Below, in pieces: positions 9,788 through 20,657 of a stretch of 64,000 bases of DNA. The position numbers and the translations under genes are program-made. How positions within the stretch are numbered: the stretch's first letter is position 1; each line of letters starts with the position of its first letter. Source of the DNA: Fulvia fulva (lineage: Eukaryota > Ascomycota > Dothideomycetes > Mycosphaerellales > Mycosphaerellaceae); contig NC_063016.1 of the NCBI RefSeq assembly GCF_020509005.1, positions 4,650,001 to 4,714,000 on the forward strand, given 5' to 3'. Under the pieces are notes generated by a model. That model was not told the DNA's origin. It ran no database searches and saw only the letters and a list, made by a program, of their open reading frames with translations.

Positions 9788-12120
9788 ATGTCACGACATC
9801 CACGAGACCGAGACCGGGAATATCGAGTGGCTGACCGCTACGAAGAGAGAGAAAGCGACTTCTACCGCCGACCACGACATGAACGAGACTATGACGACCT
9901 AGAAGTAGACATGACCCGGTCGAGCTACCCTGAGCCGCAACGAGACTCACGAAGAGCAGAAACGGTGGTGAAGGAGAGAGACACGGTCGTGAGCGATCGC
10001 CGCACTGAGCGCGGCCCACGGGTACCAGACTTCCTGCGAGAAGACTATGCCAAGCAATCTAACGCTGGCCAGCTGGTCGTGCGACGAGATGACAGCAGCG
10101 AGGACGACTACGTCAGTCGTGCGCCGTCCAGACGATCTCGTGCTCCGACTGAACGACCAGCCGAGAAGGAAGAGATCATGTTCAGAGAAGAACGATCAGC
10201 AGCACCTTTGCCGTACCCGCGCAGCCAGAAGAGTGAAGTCCATTACAAGGACGACGAAGAGAAAAGTATAGTCTACAGGGAGCGCCCTCGGTCCAGGGCG
10301 CCACCACGTGAGGAACGAGACGAGATCGACATCAAGATCCATCGTGAGGAGAGTCGCGCACCTCCTCCACCACGAAGTGAGGCGCCAGTTGAGGAGATTC
10401 GCTTCAGGCGTGGCGGAGGAGATCGACCCGCCCCACCAAGGAGCACAGTCGAGAAGACTGAGATCGACATCACCGAGCGTGAGAGAAGTGCAGCGCCACC
10501 TCCATCTCGAGCTCGCACGGTCATCGATCGAGAGGAAGTTGACATTCGCGAATCACCACGGTCGCCAGCTCCGCCGCCACTACGCAAAGTCGAGCGGGAG
10601 GAATTTGAGTTCCGTGAGCGAGAAGTGCGGTCACCGCCTGGTCGCGGCCGAGACTTCTCTAGGGAAGAGATTGACATCAACATTCGCGAGCAGAGCAGAG
10701 GTCCAGCTCCTCGCCACAGGTCACAAAGTCGGGGAGTCTTGGTTGGCAGGAAGTCAGAAGAGTGGATCGTGCGTAGACCGCGAACGCCGCCTCCACGAGA
10801 GTACGAAAAAGAAGAGATTATTATCAGACGAAAGGAGCGAACCCCATCACCTTCGCCACCTCCTCCACCGCCGACTTACGAGAAGGAGGAAATTATCATT
10901 CGACGCAAGGCGAGGACTCCTACACCAGAGCCGCCACCACGTGAGCCAACTCCAGAACCCGAGCCAGAACCTTCACCTCCTCCACCGCCTGCGCTTGAGC
11001 CAATCTACCGACCACCGATCATTCAAGAAGTCATCACGCATCACAGACACATCGACCACGGTGTTGAGCGTGCGCGATCACCGACTCCCCCACCTCCAGC
11101 TCCTCCAAGTCCACCGCCAGCACCGCCAAAGGAGGAGACCAGAGAAGAAGATCTTGAAATTAGCATATCAAGGAAGGGCACGCGAAACGGCAAGGCCTAC
11201 GAGGAGGAGATCACCATCGATCGAGAACGCAAAGAGACTGAGACGCCAGGCCGTGAGCTCGAGCGATACCCGGATCGCAAGCGTTCAGTCAGCGTAATCG
11301 ACCGTCGCAGATCACCTTCTCCGCGAAGACGATACTACGACGACGAGATGGCTGCAGAGGCTGAGTACTACAATCGCAAGCTTGCTTCTCGAGCGTACCC
11401 TGGTGAAGCGTACAACGGCGCGACCAAAGACTGGGGTTTGGTAGACATCCCGCCGGGTACTGAGAGAGTACGCATGGATGGCGTTGGTGGCGGTGCTCAA
11501 GAGCTGTACTGGGATCGCTATGCTGGCACGAGGAAGGGCCGTTTCATCTCTGGCGACCGCATCTACGAGGACGAGTATGGCTCACCGATCAATGGCCATC
11601 GCTCACCACCACCACTTCCACCAGCTGCGCCGCCTGCTCCAGCTCCTCCGCGTGAATCTCGCGAGACGAAGGAAGAAATCAAGATCACTCATACACATAC
11701 CAACGAGGAGCGTCCGCGCGAGCGAAAGCGTGACAAGATGTGGACGGAAGTCACGAAAGATCTGGTCATCAAAGAAGCCATCGAGGAGATGGGCTACGAT
11801 TACGAAGAGACTGACGAGCACTTTTACGTGATCGAGTATCTGAAATATGTAAGCCTTCACCAAACCTGAGAGATGGCCAAAGCGTGCTAACAAAGTCATA
11901 GGAAGACGTACTTCGACTGGTTGAGATCTCCGAGGAGATCAAAAAAGAGCGTCGAGACCGCATCCTCGAAATCCAGTGGGAGCGCGAGGAGCGCGAACGC
12001 CGACCTAAGATGTTGCCAGCGCCACCACCGATTCCCGCCCCACCACGATCGAAGTACGACGAGGTCATCTACGAGCGCGAGTACATATATGACAGAGACG
12101 GACGCAGATACCGCCGCTAA
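9788..12120 (+). CDS. Arg/Glu/Pro-rich repeat protein with C-terminal DUF8035-like domain
   Basis: Two exons, 9788-11848 and 11902-12120, give 759 residues; the 53-nt intron has a GCTAAC branch site. Residues 1-125 are Arg/Asp/Tyr-rich. About residues 127-385 hold roughly a dozen degenerate copies of a unit of the form EE[IV]x[IF]R followed by Arg/Ser and APPP, for example EEIDIKIHREESRAPPPP and EEIIIRRKERTPSPS. A Pro-rich stretch follows, then TKDWGLVDIPPGTERVRMDG. The C-terminal segment with MWTEVTKDLVIKEAIEEMGY and DVLRLVEISEEIKKERRDRI matches what I recall as fungal DUF8035. The family's function is unknown. Charge pattern and low complexity suggest a largely disordered scaffold. No lesion is seen across 2.3 kb of coding sequence. 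Confidence 0.85.
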
Positions 12121-12703
12121 GCGTAGTAGCAGCGCGGAACGGGTATTCTACGGATACCAATTGGACAGCAATCAACGACCTGGGACAATCAACAAGGAGT
12201 ATAGAGACAGGCAGACCAAGCAGGATTACTAAGGCAGCCTACGACTTTACGACCATCATAGCGGCATGCAGCGAGTGAGCGATTAGCGGAGTGAGACAGT
12301 AGAGCTTTCTTGGCATATTGTGGGCGCTGCGTGGGCTGACGTTTGAGCGTGTATCTTTTTTTTCCCGGGTGGGTAGAGACTAGGTATACATGAATTGTGT
12401 GCTTCAGTCGCCTTTTCGAGGTGTCTCCGTGTTGCTCGCCGAGATTGGCTATAGTAGGTCGATGGGAAGTCATCGCTCTCAAAGGCTTATTTGTTGAAAC
12501 ATCGGACCAACAGAAAGACCTGGCTTGCATAGCATCTCTTCGGAATGCCCTCAGCTTACATCGGAGGATTTATTACAAGCTAATAAATAGTATTGCAGAC
12601 TACTTTTGAAATTTCGCAACATCAACCACAATCTCGCCTCGATAGATCGGATTGCTATTAGAGCAGACCGACAACCTCACCCTCCACAAAATAAGTCGAC
12701 AGC
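12121..12703. other. Intergenic region
   Basis: About 580 bases downstream of the DUF8035-like gene. It includes its presumed 3' UTR and a T-rich run at about 12356-12362. No gene was recognised. Confidence 0.45.
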
Positions 12704-13183
12704 ATGGAACATCTGAACAACATGACTCAAGTCACATTCCACTGCCAGACATGATATGGATCCGACCTCACCGACATATCCTCCCGGCTCCACATGCTGG
12801 AGAATCAGCTTCAGTGCAAGAAAGGGGAGCTCTCGAGCCTGAAGCACGGCATTAAGCTGAAAGAGCGACAGCTGGCTACCCTGCAGAGGCTGCGACGGGA
12901 AATCGACCAGATCCAGGATGAGGGAAAGCATATCTTGAGTCATGAAGAGTGTCGCTCGGAGCCATCTGTCAGCGGCAGTCATCTTCGACGCACAACACTC
13001 CTCGAACATGTCCATACCTTTGCGCAGCTGGTTGTACTACTCGTTGGGCTGTGGACATGCCGAATCATGGACGCCACGGAGGCCTGGGCCATCGGCGGCT
13101 GTGGTAACCTTCTTCACGAGGTTATGCGCTTTGCGCATCTGGATGTCGCGATCACACCCAGCAGCAGCCTTCCTGGAGAGTGA
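12704..13183 (+). pseudogene. Doubtful coiled-coil/hydrophobic-tail ORF with in-frame stop
   Basis: From the ATG at 12704 the frame reads 16 codons, meets TGA at 12752-12754, then stays open to 13183. From the next ATG (12794) it encodes 129 residues: a charged, Leu/Lys/Arg/Glu-rich helical region such as KLKERQLATLQRLRREIDQI, then a hydrophobic stretch FAQLVVLLVGLWTC. This layout (coiled coil, then membrane segment) resembles the gene at 17481, on the other side of the decayed NRPS-like gene. No splice pair that would remove the TGA was found. It could be a short gene starting at 12794, a disabled gene, or chance. Confidence 0.35.
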
Positions 13184-13865
13184 ATACCAGTTGACGATGA
13201 CGAAGCGACGATGGTGTCGCTGAGATCCGTAGGGAATGCGCTATTCGCCCTGATCGTCCCGTTTCTTCCGCATGTCTTAGCTCACGGTGTGATTCAGTTC
13301 CTGGACCTGTGGAGACATTTTTGATTCGGTGCAAGGACGATGAAGAGTGGGCGTTTGTGGATGAGGATGAGGTGGAAGGATGAAGAACTTGAGGGCGAGA
13401 GGGAGTGTTAGATTGGTGGTGAGGGCGAAATCTTGGGAAGGACATGCTCGACAGTCGTCCTCGACACTGCGTACTGTAAACTCGCCAAAGCAATGATCGA
13501 CCGGGCCGAGCTGCATGCATATGATAATGCGCGGCAAGCTGATATCCGTCCGGTCATCACGGCTATGGCTGCAGCAAAAGATCTGCCAGTGTGCCAGCAT
13601 CGTGGACATCATTGCCGGAACCCTCGCTACCTGCCATTAGACTGGGACAGTAGAACACTCGTCCGGACCGAGTATGATAAAAAGGTTGTTACGGGAACGA
13701 CCTCAACGATCGCCCGGAAGGTTACCGCCGAAGGAACCTACGCATATGTCATGGCCCAGCGCTTGGGTTCATTGTTGCATATGTCAGCATGAGCCTCTGG
13801 GCCTGTGACTACATGCAACCTCAATTTAACATCATACGCGCAACACAACTAGGGCGCCTGCAACT
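13184..13865. other. Intergenic region upstream of NRPS-like pseudogene
   Basis: About 680 bases. An ORF at 13433-13792 has no recognisable domain and its composition is not convincing as protein. The last part would be the old promoter of the NRPS-like gene. Confidence 0.4.
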
Positions 13866-16800
13866 ATGGGACCAGCTCAGAATGGCGCAGACGGGACAGC
13901 CGGCAGAAGTCTCCTGCCTCATTTCATCGATGATCTAGCATCAAAGGATCCCAATCACCCTTTGCAAGGATATCAAAGGGAAACAGAGTTCAGGATGGCT
14001 ATCGCATATTCACCGTCAAAGTTTTCGCGAATGCCATCAACAAGGCTGCATGGTGGTTCGAGGACAACTTCGGGCCAGCCTCCAAGGGCAAGATGATCGT
14101 CACCTACTCGTATGTTGGACCAAGCGACTTGCGCTATCCAACTCTGATCATCGGAGCGGTGAAGGCTGGTCGTCAACTCTTTGGTGCCTAGTCCACGGAA
14201 TAGCCAGGCGGCTTACGTGAGCTTGATGGAGCAGTATGAGTGCGACACACTTCTGTTGCCAGCCGGCCCGGTCTGGAGAGGACTCCTGAAAGGCGTAATT
14301 GCCGAGAAGTCCACGAAGGTCGTTGATGTGCCAGAGATGGACGCCTTCTTGGACATCGAAGATACAAGCCCTTCCCATGGCCCGTAGCTTTTGAACAAGG
14401 CCGATTCGCCCCTCTTGTAGCTCTCCACGCATCAGGCACGACGGGCATGCCGAAGAAAGTCGTCATGACACAAAGCAGTTTCACCTGCATTGATGCTACG
14501 AAACGACTCGATAATCCGTGTTGGTCCAAGATGTATACGAACGCCACGAACCTCTCGCTCTTTCCATTCTTCCAAGCCGGCGGCTTTCTAACATTGCTGG
14601 CGGCCTTGGCCTACCGTGGCGTGGTCGCCCTGCTCCCGCCTGGCCCTCCGCTAAATGCACAGACGGTAGCAGAAGTCGTTCAAGCGGAGGACATTACGAC
14701 CGCCAACCTAATGCCCGGTGTGGTCGCGGACATAGCCAACGATCCCCGGCTGCTGCCAATTTTCGACAAAATCTCCTACGTAGCGACCGGTGGTGGACCA
14801 CTGCCCGCCACTGCCGGGGCCCTCGTTGCGAAGAAGGACCAACCTGCTAACCTTGTACGGTAGCACGGAGCTCGGTATGATGCCAGTAGACATCTCAGAG
14901 ACGAAGGATTGGGAGGACTGGGAACACATGAATTTCGAAGCACAGACCGGAGTCGAGATGCGGCCTTTCGCGGATGATCTGGTCGAAATGTTCGTTGTGC
15001 GAAACCCAGAGCTGGAAGAATACCAGGCTGTCTTCAAAATGTTCCCCCATCTGCAGGAGTACCAGCCCAGAGACCTGTTCTCGAAACATCCGACGAAGAG
15101 GGGACTTTATAAGTTTGCGGGTCGAAGCGACGACATTGTGGCCTACTCGACAGGCGAGAAGTTTAATCCATCCACGGTTGAGAGCGGTATGAGTGGCCAT
15201 CCCGATTTGCAGGCGGCGATTGTGATTGGCGATAGAAGGTTTCAGTCAGCATTACTGGTCGAGCCATTCTGGAGAGCATTTGGCCAAGTGTTGAAGCGCT
15301 CAACAAGGATTGCCCAGGCTACGCCCAAATCATGCGGAACATGATTTTGGTGACCAAGCCGGATCGCCCGATGCCTAGAGCTGGGAAGGGAACGGTACAA
15401 AAGCGTGCCGCCATCAAGTTACACGAAGCCGAGATTGATGCCTTGTACGATGCGGTGGAGCACGTCCAAGCAAGCACTCTTGATGACACCGCTGTCCTCG
15501 ATGGCGGTGGAAGCAACCTAGAAGACGACTTACTAGCCATCGCTCGTAGCACGGGCGCGTTTGGTGATGATGTGTCATTAGATACGGATCTGTTCGATCT
15601 TGGCCTTGATTCGCTTGGTGCGCTGCAGCTTGTACGTGCTGCGCAGAGCTTGTCCGCTCGCTACAACTTAGAGCGTAGCATCGCAGCGGCGGACGTGTAC
15701 CAACACCGGAATCTACGAGAGATTGCGAAGAGCCTGAAAGGCGAGCAAGGTGATCAGAAACCTGCGGCAGAAGTCATGCAAGAGTTGTACGAAAAGCTCA
15801 CAGGAGACTTGACGAGCAATGTCCGGCCGATAGGGTACCCGAGACCATCGGAGAAGGTGGTTCTGTTGACGGGATCGACCGGCGGGCTGGGCTCATATCT
15901 TCTTCATGAGCTCCTCGAGAATCCAGACGTGGGCGAGATTGTCTGTCTCGGACGATCAGCAGACGCAGAGGCTCGGCAGCGTGCCTCTATGGCCGAGAAA
16001 GGCTTGTCCACGGAGTTTGATTCCGGAAAGGTTTCATTCCTACATGCTGATCAGTCGGAGCCTCAATTGGGTCTGGCACCTGAGGTATATCGTGGGCTGC
16101 TCGAGAAGGTCACTGACATAATCCACAATGCGTGGCAGGTCAACTTCAACGCTACATTGGCACAGATGGAGCCGCAACTCTACGGTGTCCGTCGGTTCAT
16201 CGATTTCGCCGCAGAGTCGCGACATGGGGCCTTGATCTTCTTTGTGTCGACCATTGGTGCAGTAGGAGCTCTCAGGAATGCAGAACACGGTGGCGAGGTG
16301 ATGGAAAACGTGGTAGAAGACTGGAACACCGCTGGGGGCCTGGGATATGGACAGTCCAAGCTTATCGCCGAAAGAATGCTCGAAGCTGCTGCGAAGAGGG
16401 CCAGGGTTCCAAGCGCCATTTGTCGCGTGGGACAAGTAGCAGGCCCCACAACCGCCAAAGGTGTGTGGCAGAAGCAAGAAGCACTACCGAGCTTGATCAT
16501 ATCGTCGAAATACTTGGGCTGCTTGCCAGCGTCAATGGGCTCCTTGGGTATAGTGGACTGGATCCCCGTGGACCTCATTGCGCGATCGATGGTAGAGCTG
16601 TGCTTCGCTACAAGCCTCTCTGAAGATCGTGCGCTCGTCTACCACACGGTCAACCCGCACAGGGCAACTTGGAAGGACTTTGTGCCCTTCTTGGAGAAGC
16701 GACTACAGTTGCGGACAGTGCATTTCGCGTAATGGATGGGCCCGTTTACTACGAGCGAGTGACACGGCAGACGCTGCGTCAAACCCGGCGGTGAAGCTGG

Positions 16801-16964
16801 GGGACTTTTTCCAGAGTCTTGCGCACCTGAATGCCGATGCAACTGCATTACCCACGCTGAGTTCGGTGGCAGCGCAGGGGGCAAGTCGAACAATGGCCAG
16901 TTTAAAGGCTATTGACGATGAGTTGATGGACTTGTGGGTGCGACAGTGGGCGCTGGTGGATTGA
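13866..16964 (+). pseudogene. Decayed NRPS-like A-T-R enzyme (adenylation, thiolation, reductase)
   Basis: Homologous peptide segments run continuously through changing frames. Adenylation segments include SLLPHFIDDLASKDPNHP at the start, ASGTTGMPKKVVMT and TLYGSTELGMMPVD. The carrier motif DTDLFDLGLDSLGALQLV carries the phosphopantetheine Ser. The reductase has the NAD(P) motif LLTGSTGGLGSYLL and the YGQSK active-site Tyr/Lys. Such enzymes activate a carboxylic acid and release it as aldehyde or alcohol. Apparent lesions: one-base changes near 13960, 14183, 14365, 14836 and 15272, and a TAA plus an extra base at about 16733-16740. No intron can explain them. The 466-codon ORF 15332-16732 holds intact T and R regions. 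The many long homologous stretches suggest recent loss. Confidence 0.85.
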
Positions 16965-17480
16965 AGAGTTACCCATTGCCGGTGTTATGTTGAAGCCAAT
17001 GTCCCTGGTATCAGCTTAGGGACCAACTCCACAATCAGTTCGCCACAAATGGAAGCTTTATACAACACCTTGAACTGGGGTTTCCAAGACAGGACTGTGA
17101 TGTCTGAAACTGCAATGTCTTGCAGGTTGTTCACAATTTGTTCACAATCGTAGCCCAGCGCCCCAGCTAGAACGAACCAAAAACTCGCCGTGCAAATGTT
17201 CTGTCAGTGTGTTCGATCTGCTGACAAGTTTGCTTTGTCGTCGGGCGTTCCGAGCTCGTCTCCGCTATTGGCGAGCCATGTGATAGCGAAGCTACCAAGT
17301 CTGCTTACCGAAACATGTTCACCACCAAAGTCAACAGATTTCGGTGCTAGTAATACTGCTGATCCACTTTAGTGCGATGTGCCTCGTCGCCATGGAATAT
17401 CTTTCCCACGCAGATTTCATACAATTCTTGTTCATCACGTACCATTCTCACACACATACCACTGACAGACCAACATCAAA
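16965..17480. other. Intergenic region
   Basis: About 515 bases between the NRPS-like pseudogene and the coiled-coil gene. A direct repeat of TTGTTCACAAT occurs twice around 17126-17148. Nothing else was recognised; the end should contain the next gene's promoter. Confidence 0.4.
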
Positions 17481-18344
17481 ATGGCCTCATCACCACCATC
17501 AGACACCATGTCCGAGACATGGGACTCCAACGAAGAGTACGGCTCCGACGCATCGTCCAACGTGGGACCCTTACTCGAGTCCGACATCGACGAGAATGAA
17601 GTCGTCCTCCACAGGCTAGAGCTCGAGGACCTAAAAGCCAAGATCCTGCAAGCAAAAGACCGACTCAAAGAGGAGATCTCCCATCTCGAGTGGACTAAAT
17701 CAGAAACTTCGCGTGCAAAAGGCGGTCTTGCGTACTTCACGCGCCAGCTGACGAAGGTCTCGATGGATCTGGGTAGCGTCAGGGCAGAGATCTGGGTAGC
17801 GCGGCAAGATTACAGCAAAGCCATGAAGGACCTCGGCCATGTCCGTGGAGAAGTTCAGGAGGAGAAGGACCTGCTTGAATATGTCCGTGCAGAGACTCAA
17901 ACACGGAGGCAGGAGCTTGGTTACGTGGATGTGCAGGTCAGGCTGGCGAAGAGTGACCTGTTGCGGGCTGCTACTGATTGTCCAAGCTGTTCGGTGGCAT
18001 TGGTTACCAAGGCGTATGGTAAAGAGGCAGAGAGTGGGCAACAGCATCCTCGATCGACCAGCCAGCTTCAGACGACCACGGTCCAGGACAATGCAGACCG
18101 AGCATCCGAGGAGCAACCAGTCAGTACCGCCGGATCGCCCCAGGACAGAACACACGAGCCGATGCAGCTGGTGCCCGAGGCTGAGAGCCCTGCAGACCGG
18201 CGTAGATATCAGCACTGGAGAGATCCTGTCGTTCTATTTGCCGGACTGTGTGGGGTGTGGCACATGTATTGTCTCGTCTATGCTGGAAGGTGGGCAGATG
18301 GATTCATCGCGGCGCTGCTAATGCTTGGATACGTCGTGGTGTGA
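17481..18344 (+). CDS. Coiled-coil protein with C-terminal hydrophobic anchor
   Basis: Single-exon gene of 287 residues in a good start context. Residues 1-40 are acidic and Ser-rich. About residues 40-165 are strongly helical, with four spaced copies of a short motif around [DE]LGxVRxE (DLGSVRAEI, DLGHVRGEV, LLEYVRAET, ELGYVDVQV). A polar Gln/Ser-rich linker follows, then RRRYQHWRDP and a hydrophobic C-terminus (VVLFAGLCGVWHMYCLVYAG and FIAALLMLGYVVV) that ends at the stop. The layout is that of a tail-anchored or double-spanning membrane protein with a cytosolic coiled coil. I do not recognise the family. Two conserved-looking Cys lie at PSCSV near residue 172. Confidence 0.6.
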   Translation: MASSPPSDTMSETWDSNEEYGSDASSNVGPLLESDIDENEVVLHRLELEDLKAKILQAKDRLKEEISHLEWTKSETSRAKGGLAYFTRQLTKVSMDLGSVRAEIWVARQDYSKAMKDLGHVRGEVQEEKDLLEYVRAETQTRRQELGYVDVQVRLAKSDLLRAATDCPSCSVALVTKAYGKEAESGQQHPRSTSQLQTTTVQDNADRASEEQPVSTAGSPQDRTHEPMQLVPEAESPADRRRYQHWRDPVVLFAGLCGVWHMYCLVYAGRWADGFIAALLMLGYVVV

Positions 18345-19082
18345 GTGCTTGGGACTCCGTGGAATATTGACATCTGGTGGGCAGCGAGTCGTTAGCCGTC
18401 TCGGAGGAGTGAAGCTCCTACTTGCCCTCCCCCCAGTTCGCCGCCCTCCCCCTGCTGTTAATCAACATTCATCAATATCGACTATCTTGCACGTCGCCTT
18501 TGCGCCTCGAGGAGGGTATATCGGAGGGTATATCGGCGGGGCCCCTGCCCCTGCCTCATGGGGGTCCCCCTCCCACTTGTTGGTCGTTCAGGTGCAATGT
18601 AAAGTACATGTAGTAATGAGAAAGCTCCATCAAAGCCCAATCAAAGTGTCGGCAATTGGTTAGGGGCGAGGCGGCGAGCTGAGGGGAGGGGAAGTACGAG
18701 GCGCGCAGCAGGAGCAGGAAGTCGCAAACGAATCCCTGCCGGCGTAGCCAGTACTAGAATAGGCAGTGTAGCAGAATGATTAGCTGAGCAAATGCAGATC
18801 AATCTCCATATTTGGCGAGTGGACCATTTCACAACTTCTGCACAAGCTTTGGACGATGGACGAATTAATAACCAGGGATTAACACAGTGCCGAGAGTGCA
18901 CAACGCCACTTCACATGCCCAAGAATTAATAAGAAATTGAGATAGAGGCAAGCGATGAACTCACCTTTTAAGATGGTGCAACTCGCGCGGATCTGTTGCC
19001 GCTAGCATCACAACTCAAGTGCACCCAGACTGTCATATCCCAGCTCATACTCGAAAACCTGCACCAAGTCGCATCAGTAAAC
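18345..19082. other. Intergenic region with short tandem duplication
   Basis: About 740 bases without a recognisable gene. It contains a 12-base tandem duplication (18511-18534), followed by a C/G-rich stretch with CCCCTG repeats. Several short ORFs lack any domain. Confidence 0.45.
18511..18534. repeat. 12-base tandem duplication
   Basis: Two exact head-to-tail copies of GGAGGGTATATC, followed by a diverged G-rich remnant. It lies in an intergenic region and is likely a slippage product. Confidence 0.8.
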
Positions 19083-20157
19083 ATGAAGGAAGCCATCGCA
19101 CACAAAGGACCTAGAGTCTCGCGAGATTGTCGACACCCCCATACCTGAGCCCAAAGCTGGCGAGGTAGTAATCAAGGTCGAAGTCTCTGGGTCAAATGCG
19201 AAAGACTGGAAGATTTCCGAATGGTTCGACATCTCCGCAAACCAGGGCGATGATATGGCGGGTACGGTCCACAGCGTCGGTGAAGGTGTCTATGAGTTCC
19301 AGAGGGGCGATCGTGTATTCGCCTTTCACACGATGCAGACTCCTGGAGGGAGCTACGCCGAGTATGGTGTGGCACCGGCGCACACGACAGCTCTATTGCC
19401 GCCCTCTAGCAGTTTCGAAGAGGGCGCGACTATCCCTCTTGCAGCGTTGACGGCTGTTGTCGGGCTGTATGCCGCAGATCGATTGGGATTACCACAGCCT
19501 TGGGTGAAGGCCACGAAATCTTCTCCACTCCTTGTCTACGGTGCTGCCTCCGCGGTAGGCTCCTTTGCCATCCAGCTTGCGCAGAAGCGCAACATCCACC
19601 CCATCATCGCAGTCGCGGGTAAGGCGCAGGCACACGTCGAGGCCCTCATCGACCGTAGCAAAGGCGACACCATCGTCGATTACCGCAACGGCAACGAGGC
19701 AGTCGTCCAAGGTATCCGCGATGCTCTCAAGGGCGCCAAGCTGGAGCACGCCTTCGACTGCGTGAGCGAAAAGGAGAAAGGCTCACCAGGCAACATCGCT
19801 CAGGTGCTGGACCCCCAAACAGGGAAAGTTACTTTTGTGCTGCCAGATGCGAGCAAGGGCATTACGATGGCACCTTCTGAGAAGACTCTCTTTGACGGGT
19901 ACTCCGACAGTGTGAAGCGGAGCTTTACTGGAGTGGGTGGTGTACACGAGGATCAGAAGGACCTTGGATACGTGTACATGCGGTATTTCAGCAGAGGGCT
20001 GGCGGAGGGTTGGTTCAAGGCTCATCCTCAAGAGGTGATTCCGGGTGGTCTTGGAGGCATACAGCAGGGCTTGGAGAACCTCAAGAATGGGAAGGCGAGT
20101 GCGGTGAAGTACGTCTTCCGGGTCAGCGAGACGGAGGGCGCTGGGAGTGGCAAATAG
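19083..20157 (+). pseudogene. Quinone-oxidoreductase-like MDR protein with early frameshift
   Basis: The ATG at 19083 begins MKEAIAHKGPRVS, the expected start of the fungal MDR/quinone oxidoreductase family, but that frame stops at once. The frame starting EIVDTPIPEPKAGEVVIKVE then runs open to 20157. The junction GTCTCGCGAG (about 19113-19122) has about four extra bases compared with the expected sequence, and it is far too short to be an intron. The rest is intact: GDRVFAFHTMQTPGGSYAEY, the Rossmann motif VYGAASAVGSFAIQLA and a normal C-terminus. Family members reduce quinones or enoyl compounds with NADPH. If translation began at the ATG at 19255 the protein (300 residues) would lack the first part of its catalytic domain. 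Confidence 0.7.
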
Positions 20158-20657
20158 ATGTACGTATCTAATAACGACAGTAAAGATCACTGCCCCGATG
20201 GCAGACATTTGATGGGAGTTGGAACACAGAGCATGTTTCAGGTTGCCGAGGTAGGGATTCTCAGCTCTTGGCAGGTGCAAGTGCAAAACACACTAAGTTT
20301 TTAGCGAGCCAGGGTCCTCCAATGCGAAAAGTGGCATTCGAGGTCGAGGTCGGGGAAGCAGGGCAGGAAGCAGCTTGTCGTCGAGCACACCATCCTTTTG
20401 CACTGCACACGGGAGGTCGCTTGGTCTTCATGTAGGCGCACCCGTGTACATTCCCGCCTCACACTCATTCGTTCCATCATTGATTGCAGGGGCCGCAGGA
20501 AGGCTCCATTGCAGCAGAAAGAAGGAAGGACCAGGGCGGTGAGGTCAACCAGAGATCACAGCGCTAGAGCACGACGACGAGCACTAGCGACAGCCACGAT
20601 AACGACCAGCGCCCATGCAATAGACACACCCATCACCAGCAATACATTCCTTCAGCA
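20158..20657. other. Intergenic region, promoter of ceramide synthase
   Basis: About 500 bases. No gene was recognised. The sequence before 20658 is rich in CACC/AGCG and looks like a 5' leader. Confidence 0.45.

Noticed and set aside
10308..11297. Plus-strand 329-codon ORF, rich in Arg/Ser/His
   Set aside because: It is an alternative frame of the DUF8035-like gene's repeat region, which has coherent repeats and a supported C-terminal domain in its own frame.
13433..13792. 119-codon plus-strand ORF upstream of the NRPS-like pseudogene
   Set aside because: No domain, weak composition, and it does not align with the start of NRPS-like enzymes, which begins at 13866.
13866..16964. Splicing as an explanation for the NRPS-like frame changes
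   Set aside because: At each change the homologous residues are adjacent or one base off, leaving no room for an intron.
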